DNA of 64,000 nucleotides from G963674685 sp963674685 (GTDB taxonomy: Bacteria > Lernaellota > Lernaellaia > JACKCT01). A model generated the notes under the pieces. It was not told the DNA's origin. It worked only from the letters and a program-made list of their open reading frames with translations, and did not search any database. A program made the position numbers and the translations under genes. Below, one piece after another: positions 16,894-24,725 of this stretch; positions within the stretch are counted from its first letter, which is position 1; every line of letters starts with the position of its first letter. The DNA lies in contig CAXXWT010000009.1 of NCBI GenBank assembly GCA_963674685.2, forward strand, positions 970,244 through 1,034,243, written 5' to 3'.

Positions 16894-18570
16894 TTAATTA
16901 CGATAGCGAATCATGTACTGGCCGTAGTCCAAAGTCGACCAGGTGCATGGGAGATAGTAGCAGCTCTTGGAAATGCTGTTTTCATCATACTCCACGCTGT
17001 AATCGTTGCCCAGGAACGGAGATTCGTTATTGTGCCAAATCATGCCGATCAGGAAATCACCTTCATTGATGTCGTCGAATTTGGCGGTCGTGTCGTAGTC
17101 GTAGAAAGCCCCGTCGGTCCAGATCGGCGGAACCGTGGTCTGAACACCGCTGCTCCAGAGCTGTGTGGCGTCGGAAGGATCGGCGCCGTCTGCGTCATGA
17201 TAAACAACGACTTCATAATTGCTCGTATAGCCGCTCAGGGTTGACAGCCAGACACTGACTTGAGAAACATTCGCCGGATACTCATCCGGTGTGAAGCGTT
17301 TCAAGTACATGCTGCCTTCACCCCATGGCATCAATCCATTTTCGGCGGTGCCGTCGTCCGTGAAGACTTGATCGGTGGCCAGAGTCGTTAAAGTCGATGT
17401 ATCGCTGTTCGCGCCATCGGTAACTTCAACGGTCACCGCGTCCGTATCTTCATAGGAGGCGCCTGCGTCAACGGTGACGGTAACGTCGAAAGTTCCAATG
17501 TCGACGTTGGCTACAGTGATATCCGCGGGACAAACGGTCGTCCAGGCGTTGCCGGTGCAGTTGATGGTGAATGTCGCTTCAGCGCCCGTCAGGTTAAGAA
17601 CGGTCATCTCATAAGTCACCTCGTCGCCGAGGTCGCCATGATCGTTGCCCTCATCCGGCGTGAGGTCGACAAAGGCGACATCGGGATAGCTGAAACGAAC
17701 GGCGAAGTCGGTCGTGCGGCTGGTCGTGACGACGGGACTGTCGCAATAAGCGCTCAAATATTCACCCGTACCCACGCCGCGAATGGCCATATTGCTCATC
17801 GCAGCGTCGAAACCGTCTTTCACGTATACGACGATATCGTTGGTGCCTTCTTCCAGGACGACCTGGAACGTCGCCACATCGCCTTCATCGTCATAAGAGG
17901 GAACCGCATCCCACTGCGTGATGAACTTGCGGTTCGGAGCGTCGCCGACGGTCTTGTAGTAGATGACGCCCATGGAAGAGGCGTTGATATCCGTCCAATA
18001 ACCGGCGTAACTGTAAATGTAGCCGCCGCTGCAATCAACGCCGAAGTACGTCGTGCCGTCCCAACTCAGGTGGCCGTTGGTGGAAATTTGAACGGGGGAA
18101 CCTTTGGCCACCATGCCGTAGAAAGAGAAGTTGAATCCAATATCAATCGCATCACTAACAAGGTCGTCGCCCGCGGGACCCAGGTTTCCATCGGAAATGT
18201 CTTCCCAGACGAAAGGTTCGGCCATGCTGCTCCAAGTGTATCCGAAGGCATCGGGTCCGCCCTCGCCGGGATCAGGATTGTCGTCATCCACGTCGTCGTC
18301 GACGTCATCGTCCACGTCGTCATCCACGTCGTCATCCACGTCGTCGTCCACATCGTCGTCCACGTCGTCATCGACGTCGTCGTCGACATCGTCATCGACA
18401 TCATCGTTCACGTCGTCGTCCACATCATCGTCGCCCGTATCATCGTCTCCCATGTCGTCATCGACGTCCGCATCGTCGTTGTCGTCATCGTCGTCATCGC
18501 CGCAAGCGAGGGAAAAGCACATCGCTCCCGACAACAGCAGCAAAAAGAAAAGTTTTAGAAATTTACTCAT
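16894..18570 (-). CDS. Asp-rich lipoprotein with NIDO-like and beta-sandwich domains
   Basis: A 558-residue exported lipoprotein of unknown function. Signal with Cys23 (FSLAC), followed at once by G-D-D-D-D-D-D and an Asp-rich tract to residue 97 that is mostly the four-residue unit D-D-D-V. Residues about 105-310 form a domain with TNGHLSW, YAGYWTDINASSMGVIYY, FQVVLEEGTNDIVVYV and GEYLSAYC, similar in pattern to NIDO-like extracellular domains. A beta-sandwich of CARDB/DUF11 type follows (about 315-400) and a C-terminal domain. Its first globular domain is paralogous to that of the next gene (18749-20491). AAGGAG lies 9 nt before the ATG, and a consensus promoter lies about 100 bases upstream. 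Confidence 0.88.
   Translation of the reverse strand: MSKFLKLFFLLLLSGAMCFSLACGDDDDDDNDDADVDDDMGDDDTGDDDVDDDVNDDVDDDVDDDVDDDVDDDVDDDVDDDVDDDVDDDVDDDVDDDNPDPGEGGPDAFGYTWSSMAEPFVWEDISDGNLGPAGDDLVSDAIDIGFNFSFYGMVAKGSPVQISTNGHLSWDGTTYFGVDCSGGYIYSYAGYWTDINASSMGVIYYKTVGDAPNRKFITQWDAVPSYDDEGDVATFQVVLEEGTNDIVVYVKDGFDAAMSNMAIRGVGTGEYLSAYCDSPVVTTSRTTDFAVRFSYPDVAFVDLTPDEGNDHGDLGDEVTYEMTVLNLTGAEATFTINCTGNAWTTVCPADITVANVDIGTFDVTVTVDAGASYEDTDAVTVEVTDGANSDTSTLTTLATDQVFTDDGTAENGLMPWGEGSMYLKRFTPDEYPANVSQVSVWLSTLSGYTSNYEVVVYHDADGADPSDATQLWSSGVQTTVPPIWTDGAFYDYDTTAKFDDINEGDFLIGMIWHNNESPFLGNDYSVEYDENSISKSCYYLPCTWSTLDYGQYMIRYRN
18280..18498. repeat. Asp-codon minisatellite within the lipoprotein gene
   Basis: About 220 bases made almost only of GAC/GAT codons (minus strand) with a 12-base period encoding D-D-D-V. 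The period is imperfect because GAT and GAC alternate. The tract is prone to length change by slippage in multiples of 12 without loss of frame. It opens Ser/Thr-rich frames on the opposite strand that are not genes. Confidence 0.85.
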
Positions 18571-18666
18571 CTAGTTCTCTCTCCTTTCTTACCGAAAACT
18601 CGGCATTAGACAGATTTGGTCACCTCTCCGTGACTTCTTTGCTTTTTAAAAGCGCTTGAACGATTG

Positions 18667-18694
18667 ATTATATCGCTCTAATGAAGGGTGTCAA
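18667..18694 (-). promoter_or_regulatory. Consensus sigma-70 promoter of the Asp-rich lipoprotein gene
   Basis: On the minus strand TTGACA (18694-18689) and TATAAT (18672-18667) are both perfect and separated by 16 bases. The predicted start lies about 90 bases before the ATG at 18570, leaving a sizeable leader. Confidence 0.85.
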
Positions 18695-18748
18695 TTGAAA
18701 AAGGGATTTATCGCGAAGCCAATATTGATATATCGACTTATATGATTC

Positions 18749-20491
18749 TTACAGGCAGCCGCAGCCGCCCTCATCGTTGTCATCGTCATCGGATTCGGGC
18801 GCATCGTCGTCGATTTCATCGCCATCGTCGAGATCCTCATCCAGATCATCGTTTACGTCGTCATTTAAGTCGTCGTCGGAATCGTCATCGATATCGTCGT
18901 TGATATCATCGTCTGCGTCATCATCCACGGGAATTTCAAAAGAATCATGCGTCAGTGTTCCATATTGGAAGGGATCGAGATGCCCCCCGCTTTCCGAAAG
19001 GCCGAGCCAGTCCGCCAGGAAGCCGCTCGTTTGATTTTCAAAATAGAACCAGCATGGCAACGTTCCTTTGCCGGGTTCGGCAAAGAAAAAGTTGTCGACA
19101 TCCATGGCGATTTCGTGGATTGCGTAATCCCGGTATGGGCTGGAGGCGTATTGAAGTCCGCCGACGGTGATCGGGTCGCCGTATTGGGGGTGGTCCCAGA
19201 TTTCCGTGATGGAACGAAAAAGAACCCGATTTTCCCCATTTTCATTGATAAACCAATAATTTCCGTCACTTTCATCGGCATCCCAAGCGTCGCCTTCGGG
19301 ATCGAAATAGAATCCAAGCTGGCCGGCGTCGCCCGCCTTGTAGGTGAAATCCTCCACAAGCCAGTAAAGAACGCCGTTAAAATAGTAGAAATGGGCCAGC
19401 ACGTTTTGATTGTTGTCAACGCGGAAAGCTTCCGCCAGGTTGTACTCGCCTTCTTCCGGCAAACCGTCGACGACGGGTTGCGCGTTGAGATCGCCGACAT
19501 CGATGTTGAGGCCGCTGAAATCCTCTTGAAAAACCGTCGTAAAGGGAAAATCGAGGTCCAGGTCGCCGGACACTTGCAGACTCGCCAGGTCTCTCGATCC
19601 GTTTTGCCGGCGGTCTGCCGGAGCTTCGATAGATAATTGAAGCGTCCGAAGTTCGCCTGAAGGAATGGAATCGGAATCGGTATCCAGAATGACGACCCAG
19701 TCGGAACCGCTGACCTGTGCGTTATAATCCAGGCTTTCGGAGCCACCGTTGTAAATATCCACGAAATAGACGGCCTGGGGATTTTCGGAATTGACGATTC
19801 GCGCGGAAAATCGCGGCTGTGCGATGATCTCGCCGATAGCATCCGGGTGAATAAATCGCCATGCCTTCTCCGGGGCGTTTACCGGCGCCGCGCAATCGGC
19901 GCTGAGATACTCACCGTCCTGAAAGCCTTTTATTGAAAGATTCGATTTCTTACTCGTGCTTTCAAAAGGGTCCTGAATTCTGACAATCAGGTCGTTTGAA
20001 CCTTCTTCCAGGACGATCTGGAATGTCGCAAGATCCTGATCGTTATCCAGAATCGGCACGCCGTCATATTGCACGATAAAACGCCGGTCGCCTTCTTCTC
20101 CCACACTTTTGTGATAAATGGCGCCGGTCGACGACGCATTGATATCCGTCCACAGGCCGGCATAATTCTTAAGCTCTATTGCGCCTTCGTCACAGCCGAC
20201 ATCCCAGGACGTTTCGTTTCCGAAAGAAATGTGCCCGTTCGTGGCTATGCGCAGTTTTGTGTATATCCGCCCGTAAAAAACAAAAGCGAAACCCGGTTCG
20301 ACCGCTTCGCCGAGGATGTCGTCGCCGCTCGGTCCCAATGAACCATCGGAAATATCTTCCCATGTATAGGTTTCGGCGTCGTCCCAGGTATATCCGTATG
20401 AGTCCGGCCCACCGGTATCGGCCGAGGTCGGAATCGTCAGCGAAAGCACGAAAACAAGGTTCATGAAAACCGCGGCTATGATTTTGTTCAT
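18749..20491 (-). CDS. Secreted protein with C-terminal Asp-rich tract and GGCGCL end
   Basis: A 580-residue exported protein. The ATG at 20491 follows AAAGGG at 8-nt spacing and starts a signal peptide (MNKIIAAVFMNLVFVLSLTI) with a likely cut near TSA-DT; an upstream frame to 20635 is rejected. It is not a lipoprotein. Residues about 28-230 are paralogous to the globular domain of the neighbouring lipoprotein (YTWEDISDGSLGPSGDD, TNGHISFG, YAGLWTDINASSTGAIYHKS, GEYLSADC). The last 59 residues (522-580) are an Asp-rich tract (DDDINDD, DDDSDDDLNDD) ending DNDEGGCGCL. There is no C-terminal membrane helix, so it differs from MYXO-CTERM or GlyGly-CTERM signals, but the invariant-looking Cys pair at the very end suggests a sorting or anchoring tag. 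Confidence 0.85.
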   Translation of the reverse strand: MNKIIAAVFMNLVFVLSLTIPTSADTGGPDSYGYTWDDAETYTWEDISDGSLGPSGDDILGEAVEPGFAFVFYGRIYTKLRIATNGHISFGNETSWDVGCDEGAIELKNYAGLWTDINASSTGAIYHKSVGEEGDRRFIVQYDGVPILDNDQDLATFQIVLEEGSNDLIVRIQDPFESTSKKSNLSIKGFQDGEYLSADCAAPVNAPEKAWRFIHPDAIGEIIAQPRFSARIVNSENPQAVYFVDIYNGGSESLDYNAQVSGSDWVVILDTDSDSIPSGELRTLQLSIEAPADRRQNGSRDLASLQVSGDLDLDFPFTTVFQEDFSGLNIDVGDLNAQPVVDGLPEEGEYNLAEAFRVDNNQNVLAHFYYFNGVLYWLVEDFTYKAGDAGQLGFYFDPEGDAWDADESDGNYWFINENGENRVLFRSITEIWDHPQYGDPITVGGLQYASSPYRDYAIHEIAMDVDNFFFAEPGKGTLPCWFYFENQTSGFLADWLGLSESGGHLDPFQYGTLTHDSFEIPVDDDADDDINDDIDDDSDDDLNDDVNDDLDEDLDDGDEIDDDAPESDDDDNDEGGCGCL

Positions 20492-20599
20492 GGTGTCGGC
20501 CCTTTTTAATCGCCTTGGACTGCAATTCTTAGGTGAAAATAACACAAGGGTCCAGTCGGTTACACCGTTGACACTCCCAATAGGGTTTTTTAAGGTTGA

Positions 20600-20881
20600 G
20601 TGGTCGATTCCGTGGAGAAATTTTTGCCGATTCAAGTTCAGTTCTTTTCATCTCTTCGCGCGGCCGCGGACACGCAGGGCGTAATGATCGAAGCGAGGGA
20701 TGTCGGGGAAGCTGTAAAAGCATTGAAAAAGATGTTTCGGCAAAATATGGAATTCATCAGGCTGCTTAAAATATCCAACGTTATTTTAAACGGTCAAAAC
20801 ATCCTGTTTCTCCGAGGCGCTAAAACAAAACTTAAGGACGGCGACAGGCTGGCCTTTTTTACGCCGCTCGGCGGCGGATGA
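20600..20881 (+). CDS. MoaD/ThiS-family small sulfur-carrier-like protein
   Basis: A 93-residue ubiquitin-like protein of the MoaD/ThiS family ending F-T-P-L-G-G-G, the C-terminal glycines that are adenylated or thiocarboxylated. The core pattern (VQFFSSLRAA, ...VILNGQN, ...LKDGDRLAFFTPLGGG) is typical. The start is not certain: GTG at 20600 or GTG at 20612, with a TTGACA box at 20568 but no good -10. It lies 28 bases upstream of a tungsten-type aldehyde:ferredoxin oxidoreductase, matching a well-known pairing in which this MoaD-like protein serves the tungstopterin cofactor. Confidence 0.85.
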   Translation: MVDSVEKFLPIQVQFFSSLRAAADTQGVMIEARDVGEAVKALKKMFRQNMEFIRLLKISNVILNGQNILFLRGAKTKLKDGDRLAFFTPLGGG

Positions 20882-20909
20882 TCTTATTTGAAATTGCAAG
20901 GAGTTGGGA

Positions 20910-22958
20910 ATGTCAAGCAAATACGGCGGATATATGGGGGAAACGCTTTGGATCGATCTTGGGAAAGGCGAATCTTCTTCATATGACATTTCGGATGCCG
21001 ACAGGGAGCTTTTCATCGGCAACAAAGGTTTGGCGGCGAAAATTCTCTGGGACAATCTGAAACCCGGCATCGATCCTTTGGGCGCAGAGAACCTGCTGGT
21101 CGTCACTACGGCGCCGCTGACGGGAACAGGCGCGCCCTGCTCCAGCCGTTTCAATGTTTCCACAAAAAGTCCGCTGACCGGCGGCATCACGTCGTCCAAT
21201 TCCGGCGGAAAATTCGGAGTCCATCTCAAACGAGCCGGATTCGATGCGTTGATACTCGCCGGGAAATCCAGCAAGCCCGTTTATATCGAAGTCAACGACG
21301 GGCAGACGACATTTCACGACGCGGCGGATATCTGGGGGCTCGACACGGAAGCCGCGCAGGAAAAGCTTCGTGAAAAACACGGCAAAAAAGCCAGCGTGAT
21401 GGTCATCGGTCCCGCCGGGGAAAATCTCGTGCGTTTCGCGTGCATTATGAACGAGGAAAGAGCGCACGGCCGCGGCGGCGTCGGCGCCGTCATGGGCAGC
21501 AAAAATGTCAAAGCCATGGTTGCCATCGGCGACAAAAAAGCTCCCGTCGCCGAGCCGGAAAGTTATAAGGCCGCTAAAAAAGCCTGGTCGAAACTTCTAA
21601 GGAATCACCCGGTGACCGGCGATGTTCTGCCCAAATACGGCACGCTTAATCTTCTCGCCAAAGCCAATGAATTATCGGTTTTGCCCACGAGGAATTTCAA
21701 CGAGGGGCATTACGATAAAGCCGGTGATATCGATGCGGAAGCTCTGGCGACGAAATACAACGTGAAAAATGACGGGTGCTTCTCATGTCCCATTCGCTGC
21801 GGGCGCATCGTCGAGATCGACGGCAAACAGGTCAAGGGACCCGAGTTCGAGACCGTCGGGCTTTTCGGTTCGAGCCTGTGCAACAACGATCTGTGGAAAA
21901 TTTGCGAATGGAATTACCTGATGGACAAGCTCGGAATGGATACGATCAGCGCCGGCAGCACGATCTGTTGCGCCGCCGAGTTGACGCAGCAGGGCTTGAT
22001 GAAATCCGACATTAAGTGGGGCCAGACGAAAGGCATCGATGAGCTCCTGGTTAAAATCGCCAACAGAGAAGGTCTGGGAGACGAACTGGCGGAAGGCGCC
22101 ATGCGACTGGCGGAAAAATACGGCGCGCCCCAGTACGCCATGCACGCCAAAGGAATGGAGCTTGCGGCTTACGAACCGCGCCGCTCCGTCGGCATGGGGC
22201 TGGGATACGCTACGGCAAACCGCGGAGGCTGCCACCTCAATTCGGGTTATCTGATTTATTTCGAAAATCTCGGGCCGGTCAACATCGATCCCCTTTCGAC
22301 GATGGGGAAAACGGGATTGTTGATTTTTCAGCAAAATGCGCTGGAAGCCATCAGCACCGTCGGCTCATGCATTTTCACCAGCTACGCCATCATTCCCGGC
22401 ATCGCCAACAGCCTCAGTCCGTACGGAGCGCTGGCCAAAACGCTGGATGTGGTGATGCGCGGGACCGGCGATATGATGGGAATGTTGTTCAAGCTGCCTC
22501 CGGGCGCCGTTCCCTTTCATCTGCCGGTCATCCCGCACTCGAAATCCGTGGCCAAGCTGACGGGGATGAAATTCGGCGCCGGCGCCTTCCTCGCCGCGGG
22601 CAACCGGTCATACAACATGGAAAGGCTGTTTAACGTACGCGAGGGACTCGTGGAAAACACCCTTCCCGAACGCCTGACGGATGTCCCGCAGGATCCCGAC
22701 GACCCCAGGACGAAGGTTCCCGTCGATGAAATGCTGCCGAAGTATTACAAGGCCCGGGGGTGGGACGAGCGCGGAATCCCGACCGAAAGGACGCTGCGTT
22801 TTTTGGGAATGGACTTCGCCCTCGACGCCGTGGCGAAAATCACGGGCGACGTCCGATCCATGCAGGATGCTTTCGATAAAAACCGTAAAGCTTATGAAGA
22901 AAATCAGGTAAAAAAGCCCCAAAAGACGGTTAAAGCGAAAACGAAAAAGAAGAAATAA
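20910..22958 (+). CDS. aor: Aldehyde:ferredoxin oxidoreductase (tungsten type)
   Basis: A 682-residue oxidoreductase that oxidises aldehydes to acids with reduction of ferredoxin, using a bis-tungstopterin and a [4Fe-4S] cluster. Cluster ligands are Cys290, Cys293, Cys297 (CFSCPIRC) and Cys487, close to positions 288/291/295/494 of the Pyrococcus enzyme. Family stretches seen include GGYMGETLWIDL at the start, GNKGLAAKIL, APLTGTGAPCSSRF and RGGVGAVMGSKNVKAM. AAGGAG 6 nt before the ATG at 20910 fixes the start; a TTG at 20904 is rejected. The C-terminus is a Lys-rich tail. Subfamily (AOR versus a related benzoyl-CoA-reductase-like or BamB-type enzyme) is not resolved. Confidence 0.93.
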   Translation: MSSKYGGYMGETLWIDLGKGESSSYDISDADRELFIGNKGLAAKILWDNLKPGIDPLGAENLLVVTTAPLTGTGAPCSSRFNVSTKSPLTGGITSSNSGGKFGVHLKRAGFDALILAGKSSKPVYIEVNDGQTTFHDAADIWGLDTEAAQEKLREKHGKKASVMVIGPAGENLVRFACIMNEERAHGRGGVGAVMGSKNVKAMVAIGDKKAPVAEPESYKAAKKAWSKLLRNHPVTGDVLPKYGTLNLLAKANELSVLPTRNFNEGHYDKAGDIDAEALATKYNVKNDGCFSCPIRCGRIVEIDGKQVKGPEFETVGLFGSSLCNNDLWKICEWNYLMDKLGMDTISAGSTICCAAELTQQGLMKSDIKWGQTKGIDELLVKIANREGLGDELAEGAMRLAEKYGAPQYAMHAKGMELAAYEPRRSVGMGLGYATANRGGCHLNSGYLIYFENLGPVNIDPLSTMGKTGLLIFQQNALEAISTVGSCIFTSYAIIPGIANSLSPYGALAKTLDVVMRGTGDMMGMLFKLPPGAVPFHLPVIPHSKSVAKLTGMKFGAGAFLAAGNRSYNMERLFNVREGLVENTLPERLTDVPQDPDDPRTKVPVDEMLPKYYKARGWDERGIPTERTLRFLGMDFALDAVAKITGDVRSMQDAFDKNRKAYEENQVKKPQKTVKAKTKKKK

Positions 22959-23096
22959 GATCAAATTGCCCCGGGGTATGGAGTCCTGGGTGTATTCTTA
23001 AAAACGATGTCATTGCCGTAATGGATTGACCTGTCTATCCGTGATAGACTGCGCGAGCGTTTGTGAGAAGAAATATCGACAATACGGGAAACATTG

Positions 23097-24620
23097 ATGA
23101 ATCATAAGATTAAAGTACACAATCCGGCCACTGATGAAGTTATCGGAGAGATTCAGGCCCTCGATGTCGGCGAAGGCGTCAAGGCGATCGAACGCGCAAA
23201 GAAGGCTCAGGCCAAATGGGGCCAAAAGAGCCTGGGACAAAGGATCAAAGTCCTTCAGCGTTTCAAAAAAGCGCTCATGGAAAAAGCCGATGAGTTCAGC
23301 CGCGCCATCTCTACGGAAAACGGCAAGCCGCTCATGGAATCCATGATTACCGAAGTGCTGCCCACCGTGGATATCACGGATTATTTCTGCTCGAAGGCTC
23401 CCGGGATTCTGGCCAAAAAGCCGATTGCCATGCGCATGATGAAATACCGAAAAAGTTATATTCATTACAAACCGCGCGGCGTCGTTTATATTATCAGCCC
23501 CTGGAATTTTCCCTTTGTCATTCCCACGGGTGAAGTCGTCATGGCTTTGATCGCGGGCAATGCCGTGATCCAAAAGCCCGCCAGTCTGACGCCCATGATC
23601 GCCTTAAAGGCCAGGGATTTGATGGTGGAAAACGGCCTGGATCCGGATTTATTTCAGGTTTTGCCCATGAAGGGCGAGCATGCTTTTAAGCTCATCGGTT
23701 CGGGCGTCGATTACGTCAATTTCACGGGATCCGTCGCCACGGGAGAAAAGGTATCCGCGGAATGCGGAAAGCATCTGATCCCCTGCACCATGGAACTCGG
23801 CGGCAAGGATGCGGCGATTGTCTGCGAGGATGTGAGCATCGATCATGCCGCCAAGTATCTCGTTTGGGGCGCGTTCGCCAATGCCGGGCAGGTATGCGCC
23901 TCCGTCGAGCGCGTATACGTGCACGAGAAAATTTACAATCAGTTCGTCGATAAAGTCGTGTCTATCGTCAAGGAGTTGAAGATCGGCGATCCGTTCGCCG
24001 ACGGCGTTTCCATCGGACCGATGAAGGATCCTCATCAATTGAAGATCGTCCAGCAACATGTGGAGAACGCCCGGGAAAACGGCGCGACGGTATTGACGGG
24101 CGGTTATAAAATCGACGGTCCGGGCCAGTTTTATGCGCCGACTATCCTCGTGGACGTGGACGAAGATATGGAATGCGTGAAAGAAGAGACGTTCGGCCCG
24201 ACAATGCCGATTATGAAATACTCGGATATCGACGACGCCGTTCAGCGCGCGAATGATTCGCCATTCGGCCTAAACGCCTATGTTTTCACGGCCGATCGTT
24301 ACAGGGGCCAGAGGATCGCGGAAAAGCTCCAGGCAGGAACGGTCATGGTCAACGCCGCGCTGATGACATATGGTCTGCCGGAAACACCCTGGGGAGGCGT
24401 CAAGAAAAGCGGCGTTGGGAGAGTGCACGGCGACGACGGACTGCGCGATTTATGCATTCCTTCGCACGTCAACTACGATTTGCCGTTTGAAATTTCATGG
24501 AATCCTTTCCTGTATCCCTATTCGCACAGAAAATACAAGGCGTTTCTCAATTCACTAAAAGCCTTTTGGGGACAGGGATTCTCGGACAAACTGAGCGGCA
24601 TTCGGGGCCTTTTCAAATAA
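23097..24620 (+). CDS. NAD(P)-dependent aldehyde dehydrogenase
   Basis: A 507-residue ALDH-superfamily enzyme oxidising an aldehyde to its acid. Catalytic Cys267 lies in ANAGQVCASVERVYV and the general base Glu233 in TMELGGKDAA; the NAD-binding segment is YIISPWNFPFVIPTGEV, with FTGSVATGEKV following. The sequence is closest in pattern to succinate-semialdehyde/betaine-type members. The start is ATG 23097; a TTG immediately before it is in frame. It follows the AOR gene on the same strand after about 140 bases, so both may deal with the same aldehyde pool, AOR with ferredoxin and this one with NAD(P). Confidence 0.93.
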   Translation: MNHKIKVHNPATDEVIGEIQALDVGEGVKAIERAKKAQAKWGQKSLGQRIKVLQRFKKALMEKADEFSRAISTENGKPLMESMITEVLPTVDITDYFCSKAPGILAKKPIAMRMMKYRKSYIHYKPRGVVYIISPWNFPFVIPTGEVVMALIAGNAVIQKPASLTPMIALKARDLMVENGLDPDLFQVLPMKGEHAFKLIGSGVDYVNFTGSVATGEKVSAECGKHLIPCTMELGGKDAAIVCEDVSIDHAAKYLVWGAFANAGQVCASVERVYVHEKIYNQFVDKVVSIVKELKIGDPFADGVSIGPMKDPHQLKIVQQHVENARENGATVLTGGYKIDGPGQFYAPTILVDVDEDMECVKEETFGPTMPIMKYSDIDDAVQRANDSPFGLNAYVFTADRYRGQRIAEKLQAGTVMVNAALMTYGLPETPWGGVKKSGVGRVHGDDGLRDLCIPSHVNYDLPFEISWNPFLYPYSHRKYKAFLNSLKAFWGQGFSDKLSGIRGLFK

Positions 24621-24623
24621 AAT

Positions 24624-24671
24624 AAGGTTCTTCTTCATTTCATGATGAAGTACGGTAATCCTCGAAGAACC
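24624..24671 (+). repeat. Palindromic intergenic repeat, internally deleted copy
   Basis: GAAGTACGGTAATC and TCGAAGAACC (24647-24671) are identical or nearly so to the right arm of the repeat at 62598-62624. The left end AAGGTTCTTC pairs with GAAGAACC at the right, but the middle of the left arm is missing. It lies right after the aldehyde dehydrogenase stop. Confidence 0.7.
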
Positions 24672-24676
24672 GAAAA

Positions 24677-24705
24677 AAAACCGGGATTGTTTCAATCCCG
24701 GTTTT
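24677..24705. terminator. Bidirectional Rho-independent terminator
   Basis: A 13-bp perfect stem (AAAACCGGGATTG / CAATCCCGGTTTT, loop TTT) with A-rich and T-rich flanks lies between the convergent aldehyde dehydrogenase (ends 24620) and barrel protein (ends 24726) genes. Confidence 0.92.
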
Positions 24706-24725
24706 CATCAATTCACCGTTTCTTT

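Noticed and set aside
18280..18498. Short repeats resembling a CRISPR array
   Set aside because: The period is 12 bases without spacers and it is an Asp-codon tract inside a gene; no cas genes are nearby.
17638..18558. A 306-residue plus-strand frame rich in Val/Ile/His opposite the Asp-rich lipoprotein
   Set aside because: Reverse complement of GAT/GAC repeats gives Val/Ile-rich frames; no start signal and no domain.
18749..18780. MYXO-CTERM or GlyGly-CTERM sorting signal at the GGCGCL end
   Set aside because: Those signals have a membrane helix and basic tail after the motif; here the chain stops at the Cys motif, so it is treated as a different candidate tag.
20568..20596. Sigma-70 promoter for the MoaD-like gene (TTGACA, 17 bases, TAAGGT)
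   Set aside because: The -10 is poor and the predicted start would fall at or after the first candidate GTG, so it was not listed.
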